Positions 16,629 to 26,152 of a stretch of DNA of 64,000 bases are shown here, one piece after another. Source of the stretch: Mycobacterium pinniadriaticum (GTDB lineage Bacteria > Actinomycetota > Actinomycetes > Mycobacteriales > Mycobacteriaceae); contig NZ_JAPJDO010000029.1 in assembly GCF_026242045.1 (NCBI RefSeq), forward strand, positions 1 through 64,000, written 5' to 3'. Position numbers and translations under genes: made by a program. Within the stretch, counting starts at the first letter, position 1. Each line of letters begins with the position of its first letter. The notes under the pieces were generated by a model, which searched no databases, had not been told where the DNA came from, and was given only the letters and a program-made list of their open reading frames with translations.

Positions 16629-16960
16629 GCGCGCCCCCGCAGCAGTATTACGACGACGGCCTGATTCAACTCGACCGTTTCGCACTGACACTGCGGCGCT
16701 ATCACTTTCCGTCCGGCACCGCCAAGGTGATACCGCTATCCGCGATCAAGGGATACAAGGCCGAACCGCTCGGGTTCTGGATGCAACGCTTCCGGCTCTG
16801 GGGCAGTTCGGATCTGCGGCGCTGGCTGCCACTGGACATCTACCGCCCGATCAAATCGACGCTGGTCACCCTCGACGTGCCCGGAACTCATCCGAGCCCG
16901 GCGTTCACCCCGGTGAAGCCGCGCGAGTTTGTGCGGGTATTGGACGAGTTGCTGAGTTAA
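16625..16960 (+). CDS. Small conserved protein coupled to the Rieske gene
   Basis: A 111-residue protein (MSAPPQQYYDDGLIQLDRFA) starting ATGA over the stop of the Rieske-domain gene, so its translation is coupled. It lacks signal peptide and membrane helices. The alternating strands (LRRYHFPSGTAKVIPLSAIKGYKAE) and the terminal helix REFVRVLDELL are reminiscent of bacterial PH-like domains, but this is inference only. Strict coupling suggests it works with the Rieske protein. The longer open frame upstream (from 16334) lies inside the Rieske gene and is not real. Confidence 0.75.
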   Translation: MSAPPQQYYDDGLIQLDRFALTLRRYHFPSGTAKVIPLSAIKGYKAEPLGFWMQRFRLWGSSDLRRWLPLDIYRPIKSTLVTLDVPGTHPSPAFTPVKPREFVRVLDELLS

Positions 16961-17002
16961 TGGTGCGGTCTGCGCTCTCGGACCAGCCCGTACCCACGAG
17001 CG

Positions 17003-18430
17003 TCACGGCGCGGAAGTCCAGGGCCCCTTGATCACGCAGGTGACCCCGGGGTACTGGACGTTGACGAACAGCAACCGGCCATCCGCGGTGAAGGCCGGCC
17101 CGGCCATCTCGCTAGCCCCAGTGGGTCCGGGTTCGGGAAAGTCCTCGGAGTTCCAGTAATGCAGGTCCATCGGCTCGATCACCCGGGCCAGGTCCGCAAC
17201 CTGGCCCGACGGTGTCAGCACCCGCAACCAGTTGTCACCTTTGTCGACGTCCTCGCCATCGCCGTCCTCGGCCATGAAGACCGAGCCGTCAGGGGCGACG
17301 GTGATCGCATCGGGCTGGTTGAGGATCTTAGGATCGGTCGACTCGTAGAGAAGTGTCAACGTCCCGGTGTTGTCGTCCTTGGGTTCGTAACGCCACACCT
17401 GACCGTTCTCGGCGTCACCCGCCTCGCTGGCGACGAACGTCACTCCCCCATCGGCCCACGACGAACCCTCCAGCCCCAGGAACCGGGCACCACCTTTGGC
17501 CCGGCCCTGCGAATACACCGCACCCGGATCGCTCTCGGCGTCGGAGGGATCGGGATCGTCGATATCCACCCAGTGCACGTCAAGCACCTGGCCTGCCCGC
17601 TGTGCCCGAGAGGTGTCGTACTCCTTCTCGCCGGTGACGGCCAACATCTGCAGCTTGCCCCCCGCGGCCAGCTGGCCCGGGCGGCTCGGCAGGAAACGGT
17701 AGAACCCGTCGCCGGGATCGCCGTTGTCCTCGGTCATGTACACGATCCCGGTGGCAGGATCGATGGGCGCGGTTTCGTGCTCGAAACGCCCCATGGCCGT
17801 CAGCGGCACCGGAGTGATGAGCCCCGTGGCGTTGGCGGGAATCTCGAATACATAGCCGTGTGGCTGTTCGAAACCCGCATCACGGCCGTTGGTGGTCTCC
17901 TCACAGGTCAGCCAGGACCCCCAGGGCGTAGCAGCGCCGCTGCAGTTGCTCAGCGTTCCATTGAGCACCAGAAAGCTCTCTACGAGCTTGCCCGAGGCCG
18001 GGTCGTACAGCGAGGAGGTGCAACCCGCCGGGGCGGCGCGGTCGTAGGCGTTGCGCTCGGCGAGTGCCTTCTGGCTGACGCCGGGGATGTCCATATCGAT
18101 CTCGTGATTGCGGATCAGCCGTAGCCGCCCACCGTCCGCCGGGAACAGTCCCTGTCCGTCGTGGCAACCCGGTGTGGGCAGCCCGTCGCTCATGGGCGTA
18201 CCGGCAGCCCCGAAGGTTTGGTAGCTGAATCCCTTCGGCAGTGCCAGCTCCTGTCCCGCCTCCGTCAATGGGCCCCACCCCCCGCTGGGCGGTGGCGCAG
18301 TGGTCGTCGACGGCGCGGCTACCGGAGACGGGTTCTTCGCGCAACCCGTGAACGCGCCCGACAGTCCAACGCCCACCAATCCCAATCCTGAAATAGCAAG
18401 CATCTCACGACGATTCAGCCGCACCGTCAC
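17003..18430 (-). CDS. PhoX-family (DUF839) exported phosphatase-like protein
   Basis: A 475-residue exported protein with a Tat-type signal (LNRREMLAISGLGLVGVGL) followed by a Cys in FTGCAKN that may be a lipobox, although Phe at -3 is atypical. The body resembles PhoX/DUF839 beta-propeller phosphatases: RNHE near 107, LTCEETTNG, RFEHETAPIDPATG and YMTEDNGDPGDGFYRF supply the acidic residues that bind calcium and iron in PhoX. It probably acts on phosphate esters outside the membrane. It stands alone, convergent with the Rieske operon; the reason to doubt enzyme activity is only that it has not been tested. Confidence 0.82.
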   Translation of the reverse strand: MTVRLNRREMLAISGLGLVGVGLSGAFTGCAKNPSPVAAPSTTTAPPPSGGWGPLTEAGQELALPKGFSYQTFGAAGTPMSDGLPTPGCHDGQGLFPADGGRLRLIRNHEIDMDIPGVSQKALAERNAYDRAAPAGCTSSLYDPASGKLVESFLVLNGTLSNCSGAATPWGSWLTCEETTNGRDAGFEQPHGYVFEIPANATGLITPVPLTAMGRFEHETAPIDPATGIVYMTEDNGDPGDGFYRFLPSRPGQLAAGGKLQMLAVTGEKEYDTSRAQRAGQVLDVHWVDIDDPDPSDAESDPGAVYSQGRAKGGARFLGLEGSSWADGGVTFVASEAGDAENGQVWRYEPKDDNTGTLTLLYESTDPKILNQPDAITVAPDGSVFMAEDGDGEDVDKGDNWLRVLTPSGQVADLARVIEPMDLHYWNSEDFPEPGPTGASEMAGPAFTADGRLLFVNVQYPGVTCVIKGPWTSAP

Positions 18431-18629
18431 TCCTTGAGGGTTAGGTCGACGGCACGATCTACGCGGACACCTGCGCGTGTCGGTCGACGACGCCAGCCAG
18501 CGTGGCAGGTCCCGCTATCCGCCGAGTGAAGCCCGGGCCAACTGCAGATGACCAGCAGGGTGGACCTCTCGTCACAGGACACGCGGCCCGGACGGCCCAC
18601 CGCACGATGCCGATCTGGGCGGCAGCGAG

Positions 18630-19445
18630 CTAGGGCTGCCAGACCAGCTGGCGCAGTTCGGATGCCGCGTCGCTGGCGGTGTCGTAGACCCGCACGATGG
18701 CCTCGTCGCCGGGCTGCAGGTAGGTCGACTCGCCCAGTTTGGTGTAGCGCGTCGCGCCGATGCCGATGAGCACCTTCTGCGGACGCCCCGATGCCACCAT
18801 CAGCGCCCCGACATCCTCCAAAGGCGTATCGGGAGAACCCTTTTGGTTGGCCAGCCGCTCGACGATCCAGTCCAGCAAGACTTCGCCGTAGTACGAGTAG
18901 CCCAGCAGCGGGCTGTCCACCCCGTACTCGTGGTGTACACCGTCGGCACTTCGCAGGTGACAGAGCAGCCGCAAGGTCGCGGTCGGCCCGTCCGGGGTGA
19001 GGTCACTGATGTCGAAGAACTGGTGCGCAACGCCCTTGGATGCCGGACCCCAGTTCTTCTTGTAACTGATCTTAGGCGCGTTCGGGCGGCGGATGGAGCA
19101 GTCGTTGAACGCGCCGAGCGCGAACGGCCGCAGCGTGACTACGGTGTCACCCTCCCACACCACATCGCAGGCCAGTCCCACCTCGGGCTCGATCTGCAGA
19201 TTGAGCGGGCCATCAGCTTCGGTCGTCTTGGGCACCATCAGCGCGTCGTGCGACAGCGGGAATTCCCCCAGGAAACTGTCGTGACCGGGCGCGTACCAGG
19301 GAAAGATACCCTTGGGGGCCGCGCCGTCGCTGGCGACGTTCACGAAATCGACTGCCTCGCCGGCCTGTTCGAGATGGCCGGCGAAGTTGCCGGCGACACC
19401 GAAGCCGAACCAGCCGCGAACCTCGTCCAGGTCGAGTTCGATCAC
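18630..19445 (-). CDS. Conserved protein (DUF5718-like) coupled to serS
   Basis: A 271-residue protein whose GTG start at 19445 overlaps the serS stop by 4 nt (GTGA), so I reject the longer frame that runs on inside serS. It opens MIELDLDEVRGWFGFGVAGNFAGHLEQAGE and contains NDCSIRRPNAPKISYKKNWG and a C-terminal LQPGDEAIVRVYD. The fold resembles the fumarylacetoacetate hydrolase-like DUF5718 family as I remember it. No signal peptide or membrane helix is visible. Function unknown; the coupling to serS may only reflect shared expression. Confidence 0.75.
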   Translation of the reverse strand: MIELDLDEVRGWFGFGVAGNFAGHLEQAGEAVDFVNVASDGAAPKGIFPWYAPGHDSFLGEFPLSHDALMVPKTTEADGPLNLQIEPEVGLACDVVWEGDTVVTLRPFALGAFNDCSIRRPNAPKISYKKNWGPASKGVAHQFFDISDLTPDGPTATLRLLCHLRSADGVHHEYGVDSPLLGYSYYGEVLLDWIVERLANQKGSPDTPLEDVGALMVASGRPQKVLIGIGATRYTKLGESTYLQPGDEAIVRVYDTASDAASELRQLVWQP

Positions 19446-20695
19446 GGTTGCAGGACCTCCGTACCCACGTAAGGCACCAGGGCGGCGGGAACCCGCACGC
19501 TGCCATCGGGCTGTTGATGGTTTTCCAAAATCGCGACCAGCCACCGGGTGGTCGCCAGCGTGCCGTTGAGCGTCGCCGCGATCTGCGGCTTGCCGTTCTC
19601 GTCGCGGTAGCGGGTGGCCAACCGGCGGGCCTGGAATGTCGTGCAATTCGAGGTGGATGTCAGTTCGCGGTACGCCTGCTGGGTGGGAACCCATGCCTCG
19701 CAATCGAATTTGCGCGCCGCCGAGGATCCGAGGTCTCCCGCGGCCACGTCGATCACGCGGTACGGCACGTCGATCAGCTCGAGCATCTGGCGCTGCCAGC
19801 CCAACAACCGCTGGTGCTCGGCCTCGGCGTCTTCCGGGCGGCAGTAGACGAAGCCCTCCACCTTGTCGAACTGGTGCACCCTGATGATGCCGCGGGTGTC
19901 CTTGCCATAGCTGCCGGCCTCCCGCCGGAAGCACGACGACCACCCGGCGTAACGCAGCGGCCCGTCCGACAGGTCGAGGATCTCGTCGGAGTGATAACCG
20001 GCCAACGGCACCTCCGAGGTGCCGACCAGGTAGAGGTCGTCGTCTTCGAGATGGTAGATCTCCTCGGCGTGGGCGCCGAGGAATCCGGTGCCGGCCATCA
20101 CCTCGGGGCGCACCAGTACCGGCGGGATCATCAGGGTGAACCCGTTGTCTCCGGCCAGCCGCACCGCCAGCTGCAGCAGGCCCAGCTGCAGCAGCGCGCC
20201 GCGGCCGGTCAGAAAGTAAAACCGCGAGCCGGACACCTTGGCACCGCGTTCCATGTCGATGAGTCCAAGCGACTCGCCGAGTTCGAGGTGATCCTTCGGG
20301 TTGTCGATCTCACGCGGCTGACCCACCACCTCGAGCACGGCGAAGTCATCCTCACCGCCGGCCGGGACTCCGTCGATGACGACATTCTGAATACCCAGGT
20401 GCGCGGCGGTGAACGCCGCCTCGGCCTGCGCCTGTTCGGATTCGGCCGACTTGACCTGTGCAGCAAGCTCTTTGGCGCGATCCAGCAGGGCGGGCCGGTC
20501 CTCCGGGGAGGCCGAACCGACCTTCTTGCTGGCGGCCTTCTGCTCGGCGCGCAGCGAGTCGGCGGCAGATATCGCCGCCCGGCGCGCGGCATCGGCGGCC
20601 AGCAGGGCGTCGACGAGGCCAGGATCCTCACCACGGCTGAGCTGGGACCGCCGTACCGCATCGGGGTCGTCGCGCAGCAGTTTCAGGTCGATCAC
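19442..20695 (-). CDS. serS: Seryl-tRNA synthetase
   Basis: Class II aminoacyl-tRNA synthetase charging tRNA-Ser (and tRNA-Sec where present). The 417-residue protein has the long N-terminal coiled-coil arm (about 28-105) that grips the tRNA variable arm, motif 1 around LMIPPVLVRPEVMAGTGF, motif 2 CFRREAGSYGKDTRG and motif 3 LNGTLATTRWLVAILEN. The serine pocket TSEVPLAGYHSDEIL is intact. Full length, no oddities. It is the first gene of a two-gene minus-strand unit and is divergent from the septum-formation-family gene; the match by position is Rv3834c. Confidence 0.97.
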   Translation of the reverse strand: MIDLKLLRDDPDAVRRSQLSRGEDPGLVDALLAADAARRAAISAADSLRAEQKAASKKVGSASPEDRPALLDRAKELAAQVKSAESEQAQAEAAFTAAHLGIQNVVIDGVPAGGEDDFAVLEVVGQPREIDNPKDHLELGESLGLIDMERGAKVSGSRFYFLTGRGALLQLGLLQLAVRLAGDNGFTLMIPPVLVRPEVMAGTGFLGAHAEEIYHLEDDDLYLVGTSEVPLAGYHSDEILDLSDGPLRYAGWSSCFRREAGSYGKDTRGIIRVHQFDKVEGFVYCRPEDAEAEHQRLLGWQRQMLELIDVPYRVIDVAAGDLGSSAARKFDCEAWVPTQQAYRELTSTSNCTTFQARRLATRYRDENGKPQIAATLNGTLATTRWLVAILENHQQPDGSVRVPAALVPYVGTEVLQP

Positions 20696-20814
20696 GCCCG
20701 CAACCCTAACTATTGGCGTCGACCGCCGCGTCGGCCCCTCCTACCGACGACACAGCACAACCCCATAACATTACAACTGCATCACTTGTCACACGCCTCG
20801 GCGCGCCTGCCACA

Positions 20815-22197
20815 ATGGATGCGATGTTGCAGTTATCCGAGCGCGAGGACGTGACGCCCGAGCTGCCCGAATCGGGCGCGCCGCGGCGCGCGTTTCTGCG
20901 CACCTTCCAGGCCACGTCGACCCGCCGTGTGCTGCTGTTGACCGCGCTCGGCGGCCTTCTGATCGCCGGCGTCGCGACCGCCCTGCCGATCGGACTCGAC
21001 AACGGGCTGGCCGGCTCCGACCCGCTGCTGGGCGCCAAGGGCAGCGCGGCATTCGCCAGCGCCAAAGCCGGCAGCTGCTTGAACTGGCCGGACAAGAACC
21101 CTGACTCGGCCCGCATCGTCGACTGCAAAGACGAGCACCGCTTCGAGGTCGCCGAATCTGTCGACATGCGTGCCTATCCGGGGACCGAATACGGTCCCGA
21201 CGCCGCCCCCCCGACGGCGGCGCGAATCCAGCAGATCAGCCTCGAGCAATGCCAGCCGGCCGTGGAGCGCTACCTCGGCGACAAGTTCGATCCCAACAGC
21301 AAGTTCACGATCAGCATGTTGTGGTCCGGCGACAAGGCCTGGAAGCAGGACGGCGAGCGGCGCATGCTCTGCGGTCTGCAGCTACCGGGCGCGGACAACC
21401 AGCAGATCGCGTTCAAAGGCCGGGTGGCCGAAATCGACCAGTCCAAGGTCTGGCCGGCCGGCACCTGCCTCGGCATCGACCCGGCCACCAACCAGCCAAC
21501 AGACGTCCCCGTCGACTGCGGTGCGCCACACGCCATGGAGGTCACCGGCACGGTGAACCTGGCGGAGAAGTTCCCCGGCGCCCTGCCGTCGGACGCCGAC
21601 CAGGACGCGTTCATCAAGGACGCCTGCACCCGCATGACCGACGCCTATCTGGCCCCCCTACAGCTGCGTTCGACCACGCTGACGCTCATCTACAGCACGA
21701 TCTCGTTGCCGAGCTGGACCGCCGGCAGTCACCAGGTGGCCTGCAGCATCGGCGCCACACTGGGTAACGGCGGCTGGGCCACGCTCATCAACCCCGCCAA
21801 GGGTCCGCTCCTGATCAACGGGATGCCCCCCGTCCCGCCGCCGGACATTCCCCAGGAGCGACTCAACCTTCCGTCGATTCCCTTGCTGCCGGCCGTCCCG
21901 ACGACCACGTACTCGCCGCCGGCCACTGGCAGCACCCAGAATCAGCAACAGCAGACTCAGCATCTGCCACAGCAGTCGACGGCACCGACCACCCAGTCGC
22001 AGGCGCCCCCCACGAGCGACAGTGCCCCGCCGCCGGAGGGCAACATCCTCAACGGGCAGTTCGTGCCGGCGCAGCCGGTGCCGCCCCCGCCCGCCGACGC
22101 GCCACCGCCACCTGTCGACTTACCCCCGATGGATGGTCCGCCTCCGCCAGCAGGCCCGCCGCCGGGACCGGCCGACGTCGTTCCGCCGCCGGCTTAG
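20815..22197 (+). CDS. Membrane-anchored septum-formation-family protein with proline-rich tail (Rv3835-like)
   Basis: A 460-residue single-pass protein: a short cytoplasmic N-terminus, one helix at about 44-62 (VLLLTALGGLLIAGVATAL), then two extracytoplasmic Cys-containing repeats of the septum_form type (SCLNWPDKN..VDCKDEHRFEV and TCLGIDPATN..VDCGAPHAMEV) and a Pro/Gln-rich tail from about residue 340. The start could be ATG 20815 or ATG 20824; a long run of frame upstream lies in the serS promoter region and is not used. The following metalloprotease gene begins at the stop. By position it is Rv3835; function is unproven. Confidence 0.83.
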   Translation: MDAMLQLSEREDVTPELPESGAPRRAFLRTFQATSTRRVLLLTALGGLLIAGVATALPIGLDNGLAGSDPLLGAKGSAAFASAKAGSCLNWPDKNPDSARIVDCKDEHRFEVAESVDMRAYPGTEYGPDAAPPTAARIQQISLEQCQPAVERYLGDKFDPNSKFTISMLWSGDKAWKQDGERRMLCGLQLPGADNQQIAFKGRVAEIDQSKVWPAGTCLGIDPATNQPTDVPVDCGAPHAMEVTGTVNLAEKFPGALPSDADQDAFIKDACTRMTDAYLAPLQLRSTTLTLIYSTISLPSWTAGSHQVACSIGATLGNGGWATLINPAKGPLLINGMPPVPPPDIPQERLNLPSIPLLPAVPTTTYSPPATGSTQNQQQQTQHLPQQSTAPTTQSQAPPTSDSAPPPEGNILNGQFVPAQPVPPPPADAPPPPVDLPPMDGPPPPAGPPPGPADVVPPPA

Positions 22198-22547
22198 TGC
22201 CCGCGCGGATGGACCCGCAGCGGTTCGAGGAACTGGTCGGTGACGCACTGGATCTGATTCCGCCCGGTCTCGCTGCGGCGATCGACAACGTCGTGGTGCT
22301 GGTCGAGGACCGCCATCCCGGCGACCCTGATCTGTTGGGCCTCTACGAGGGCGTCGCGCTGACCGAGCGGGATTCCAGTTATGCCGGCTCCCTGCCGGAC
22401 ACCGTCACGATCTATCGGGAACCGCTGCTGGAGATGTGCGATACCGAAGCTGACGTAGTCGAAGAGGTTGCGATCACGGTAATCCACGAGATCGCACACC
22501 ATTTCGGTATCGACGACGATCGCCTTCACGAGCTTGGTTGGGGCTGA
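22197..22547 (+). CDS. Small zincin-like metallopeptidase (Rv3836-like)
   Basis: A 116-residue protein with the zinc motif HEIAHHFGIDD (HEXXH plus a third acidic ligand), typical of the minimal bacterial zincins once called DUF1025. It has no signal peptide, so it acts in the cytoplasm or is regulated by folding. GTG at 22197 overlaps the stop of the preceding gene by 1 nt; an in-frame ATG at 22209 (MDPQRFEELV) is an equally good start. Substrate is unknown. The pairing with the septum-family gene is conserved by position with Rv3835-Rv3836. Confidence 0.85.
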   Translation: MPARMDPQRFEELVGDALDLIPPGLAAAIDNVVVLVEDRHPGDPDLLGLYEGVALTERDSSYAGSLPDTVTIYREPLLEMCDTEADVVEEVAITVIHEIAHHFGIDDDRLHELGWG

Positions 22548-22554
22548 GCAGCTT

Positions 22555-23298
22555 TCAGCGCGGCGGGTCGCCCTTCCAGTGGAAGCTGTTGACGTACTTG
22601 CCCATGTCCTGAGCGATCTGGACGTTGGCGCCCGAGGGCAGGCCTGGGCCGAAGTCAGGGCCGAACGCGTGATAGGGGCCGACCGCACCCGCCACCAGCG
22701 CCAGGTCATTCTTGACCGCCACCAGCAATACCGTGCGAAGGCGCATGTAGCTGTTGCCGGTTCCCTGCGGCCAGGTGTCGGCGACTTCCCCGTAGCCGGA
22801 CTGGTACCCGACCATCGCATTGGGGATCTCGTAGGCGATCTTGGCGTCGGGGAACTTCTGCTTCAACAGCTCCCGAGCGATCACCTGGGCGCTCCGGCCC
22901 CTGGCGGGCTCGGAGAACAATTGCATGATCCCGGTATCCCCGGCGGTGAACTTCGCCGTCACGCCCTTGCCATCGGTGGAGATCTCATAGGCCGAACCCG
23001 GGGCCGGGTAGGACACCGTGAACGAACCGTCCTGCGGGGTGAACTTCGGCAGAGCGGTGACCGGGGTTCCCATCGGCGGCGCACCGCATTCGGGCGGACA
23101 CATGAACAGCGGGATCTTCTGCGTGGTCTTCAACGACACCCCGACCAATGCCAGGGACACGACGACGATGGTGATCGCCCAGAGCCCCAGGGTGCGACCG
23201 GCCCGCGTCCGCGGTACCTCGGCGGCGACGTAGTCGCCCGGCGGCACCGCGTAGCCCGGGTACTGCTCCTCGTCGGCAACAGTCGTGGGTTTCGTCAC
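22555..23298 (-). CDS. Single-pass membrane protein, last gene of the S53 peptidase operon
   Basis: A 247-residue protein with a 35-residue cytoplasmic start, one helix at about 38-55 (LGLWAITIVVVSLALVGVSL), and an extracytoplasmic domain that begins with a Cys-Pro-Pro-Glu-Cys motif (FMCPPECGAPP). The rest resembles lipoprotein-like ligand or chaperone domains (FTVSYPAPGSAYEIS, later SYMRLRTVLLVAVKNDLALVAG), but no family is recognised. Its start overlaps the stop of the zinc-ribbon gene by 4 nt. The context suggests a partner of the S53 peptidase or of the zinc-ribbon membrane protein. Confidence 0.75.
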   Translation of the reverse strand: MTKPTTVADEEQYPGYAVPPGDYVAAEVPRTRAGRTLGLWAITIVVVSLALVGVSLKTTQKIPLFMCPPECGAPPMGTPVTALPKFTPQDGSFTVSYPAPGSAYEISTDGKGVTAKFTAGDTGIMQLFSEPARGRSAQVIARELLKQKFPDAKIAYEIPNAMVGYQSGYGEVADTWPQGTGNSYMRLRTVLLVAVKNDLALVAGAVGPYHAFGPDFGPGLPSGANVQIAQDMGKYVNSFHWKGDPPR

Positions 23299-24509
23299 GA
23301 GCCCTCCGCGGCCACCTGGCGCACCGGCCTGCTCTCACGGCGCGCCTGGCGGGATATCCGCGACGACGCGCGGCTGGCGGCGCCGCAGGCCGGACAGAAC
23401 GCCATGTCCGGCACCACCATCTCGCAGTGGATGCACAGGATCGGCTCGTCCTGCTGGATCGGGTCGTGGGCCTCGTGCATCAACGCCAGTTGCAGCGAGA
23501 TCCGCAGCAGGATCAGTGCGATCACCATGATCAGCACGTGCAGACCCAGCACCTGTAGCTGCGGCAGACCGAGCAGGTCGGTGCAGGCAACCCCGATGTG
23601 CATCAACACCACAACGGCGGCGAGCAGGAAGAGGATGGCGCGGATGCGTCCGGGCCGCTCGTGCGCGTTACCGCTAGGGCCCTTGAACCACAAGGCGATA
23701 CCGAGCATCCCCCCGGCCACCGCCGCGGTGAGCGGGATGGTCACACCGCAGATGCCGGCCTCGACGAACAGACCCTTCATCGGCCGGCCATGCGCGAACA
23801 AGCCGGTGGCGAACTGCGGAGCGAGTCTGGTCAGCGTGGCACCGGCGGCGAACATCAACGACGACAGCGCGCCAACCACGAATCCGTCCAATGACTCTCG
23901 TGAACCCGCTCCCAGTAACCGCACCACCAGCGTGGGCACCAGCATGAGGAGCACACCCCCGGTGGGGATGGCGATCCCTTCTTTCACCAGATGCTGTAAT
24001 GCCAGCCCGGCCGCCATCGGCACCCCATAGGCACGCGCGACGATCTCACCGGTCAGCAATATCCAGCCCACGCCGAAACCCGCGCCGAGGAGGCCGGCCG
24101 CGGCCAGGGAGCTCATCGACATGTCGCGGTACACGCCGGACTCGGCCAGATACAGCAGAAAAAGCACCGGCAGGCCCAGCGCACAGATCGTGATCAAGGC
24201 CGACGGCATCTTGACGATGGCGAAGCCGACCAGCCCCACCAGAACCAACATCAGCCCGACCCGGAACGGGGCACGGGAGCGCTTCGGGATGTGCGGGAAC
24301 AGTGAACTGGCGACCGAGGGCAGCAATACGTTCTCGTTGGGAGCGGCACCGAAGGCGTCACCGCGCAGCCAGCGCGGCCCCTTGGCCTCCGCCGAGGCCC
24401 GGTGGGCGCCGCAGAGACCGCAGAAGTTACCGGCCGGGACATCCACCTCACAGACCGGGCAGACCATGGTCGGTACCGCGTCGTGGTCGGTTTCATCCTG
24501 GGTGCTCAT
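23295..24509 (-). CDS. Polytopic membrane protein with terminal zinc ribbons
   Basis: A 404-residue protein with a zinc-ribbon at each end: VCPVCEVDVPAGNFCGLCGAH near residue 16 and LCIHCEMVVPDMAFCPACGAA near 365. Between them are roughly nine hydrophobic helices and an amphipathic, proline-containing segment. The two ribbons on opposite termini of a membrane protein suggest binding of one soluble partner or of each other on the cytoplasmic face. No transporter motif was recognised. It overlaps both neighbours by 4 nt, so it is expressed with the S53 peptidase upstream and the anchored protein downstream. Confidence 0.75.
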   Translation of the reverse strand: MSTQDETDHDAVPTMVCPVCEVDVPAGNFCGLCGAHRASAEAKGPRWLRGDAFGAAPNENVLLPSVASSLFPHIPKRSRAPFRVGLMLVLVGLVGFAIVKMPSALITICALGLPVLFLLYLAESGVYRDMSMSSLAAAGLLGAGFGVGWILLTGEIVARAYGVPMAAGLALQHLVKEGIAIPTGGVLLMLVPTLVVRLLGAGSRESLDGFVVGALSSLMFAAGATLTRLAPQFATGLFAHGRPMKGLFVEAGICGVTIPLTAAVAGGMLGIALWFKGPSGNAHERPGRIRAILFLLAAVVVLMHIGVACTDLLGLPQLQVLGLHVLIMVIALILLRISLQLALMHEAHDPIQQDEPILCIHCEMVVPDMAFCPACGAASRASSRISRQARRESRPVRQVAAEGS

Positions 24510-26113
24510 GAGACAACTCTCTGCGCGACAAGAAGGTTCTGTGCCAGGTTCTCGATATTCGGGGTGCCCAACCCGGTCACCAGGTCGTAGCCGGACCGAG
24601 CGTCGGCGACGGCGTTCCCGCCCAAGTCCACGTCCTGGAACGAGGGCAGCGGCGCGCCTGAGGCGATGGCGTAGAGCAGTGGGTTGATATCGCCGATCAG
24701 GCGGCCACCCCGATCGAGCATGTACTGATTCATCACCGCGGTCAGCCCGGCCCAGATCGGGGCGGACAACGAGGTCCCGCCCCCCATGATGATCTGGTTG
24801 TCGAACACGATCTGCACGCCGGTGAACGGATCGGCCACGGCGGCGATGTCCGGCGTCAGTCGCTTGCCTTCAGCGCCATCGATGTCGAGATGTCGTTGCC
24901 AGGACGGGCGTTCGTACAGTGCCGACACGCCCCCTCCGGTGCCCTGGGACAGCGGAGGGTCGAACCAAGACTGTTCGGCCAGCCACACACCCTTGGGGTC
25001 CGTCGACAAGGTCGTGCCGCCGACATCGGTCATCTCCGGCATCGAGGCGACGGCGTCCAGACCGACGTCATTCTCACTCGGCGGCGACGACCACTCCTGG
25101 CCACCTTTGCAATCCAGACCGGCCAGGTCGCCACTGGCGTCGAAGGCCGTCGTGCCCGACTTCTGCGCGTCGGCCAGCGCCGAACGCACCGGAACCAGGT
25201 CGGCGGCGGTGATCAGTTTGTCGCAACCCCAGCCGATGGAGAAACTCCACACCGCCCCGGGGAAGCGGGCCTCGGTGTCCTCCATCATCTTGGCGATCTT
25301 CTCGTAGCCACCGTCGCCTTCAACGGTGGGTCGGGCGTTGACCAGCACCTTCTTGGCATCCGGGGCGACCGCGTGGATAGCCTCGAGATCCATGGTCGCC
25401 TCACCCCGGCGAGCCGGCGGCATACCACCTACCACCTCGGGAGTGAATTTCGGCAGGTTGAAGGTCGTCGAGAAGGTGTCCAGATCGGACTGCAGGAAAC
25501 CATCGAAGGCGAACACGACAACGGTGATGCCCTTGCCGGTGTAGCCGCTGTCGTGCAACGGCATGGCGTTGTACGTGCGCAGCAGCGCGCTGGGATTCAG
25601 TCCTTGATCGGGAACTTCCTGCGGGAACATCCAGACCTTGGACTCACGGTGCGGGGTGTAGCCGAGGATGCGGCCGAGCGCGGCAACCTCCACGCTGAGC
25701 GACCGCGGAACCGACGGCTGTTGCGGCGAGGCGTAGAACACCTGACCCCGCATCCCGCGGTAGTCGTGCACGTCGACGTCGAACGCTCCGGACACCGCTT
25801 CGGGCGCACCTTCGAGGATCGCCCAACTGTCGCCCGGGCGCCAGCGCACCGAAAGATTCTGTTGAAGCGCCCATCCCATCAACAGGTCGGGACGGGAGTC
25901 ATCGCGCAGCGCCGCGGTCAGCTGAACGTGGTCGGTGCGGGCCGGCCCCAGGTCGACCGAACTCTCCAATAGAGACGCGTACGGACCGCCGATCACCCCG
26001 GACTCGGTGGGTCCCGAGAACCGGTGGAGATCAGCGACCAGTACTGCGGCGGCGGTCAGCACCCCCAACAACCCCACCACACACAGCACCCGAAGGCGAT
26101 GTACCCCGATCAC
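24506..26113 (-). CDS. Exported S53-family serine peptidase (sedolisin/kumamolisin type)
   Basis: A 535-residue peptidase with an N-terminal signal/anchor (about 8-28), a pro-kumamolisin activation domain (about 55-170) and the sedolisin catalytic domain. The family motifs are there: Glu and Asp four residues apart in GEATMDLEAIHAVAP, the oxyanion Asp in FDASGDLAG, and the Ser of GGGTSLSAPIWAG. A Ca site is suggested by the C-terminal DVDLGGNAVADARSGYDLVTGLG. The enzymes are usually active at acid pH. The operon order is lipoprotein, S53 peptidase, zinc-ribbon membrane protein, anchored protein. Substrate unknown. Confidence 0.9.
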   Translation of the reverse strand: MIGVHRLRVLCVVGLLGVLTAAAVLVADLHRFSGPTESGVIGGPYASLLESSVDLGPARTDHVQLTAALRDDSRPDLLMGWALQQNLSVRWRPGDSWAILEGAPEAVSGAFDVDVHDYRGMRGQVFYASPQQPSVPRSLSVEVAALGRILGYTPHRESKVWMFPQEVPDQGLNPSALLRTYNAMPLHDSGYTGKGITVVVFAFDGFLQSDLDTFSTTFNLPKFTPEVVGGMPPARRGEATMDLEAIHAVAPDAKKVLVNARPTVEGDGGYEKIAKMMEDTEARFPGAVWSFSIGWGCDKLITAADLVPVRSALADAQKSGTTAFDASGDLAGLDCKGGQEWSSPPSENDVGLDAVASMPEMTDVGGTTLSTDPKGVWLAEQSWFDPPLSQGTGGGVSALYERPSWQRHLDIDGAEGKRLTPDIAAVADPFTGVQIVFDNQIIMGGGTSLSAPIWAGLTAVMNQYMLDRGGRLIGDINPLLYAIASGAPLPSFQDVDLGGNAVADARSGYDLVTGLGTPNIENLAQNLLVAQRVVS

Positions 26114-26152
26114 TGTTGGTGGAGGGCTGCGGACGGATGCGGACCGAGCGGC

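Noticed and set aside
15036..16691. 551-residue minus-strand frame opposite the Rieske gene
   Set aside because: Antisense shadow of a high-GC gene; the plus strand has clear metal motifs.
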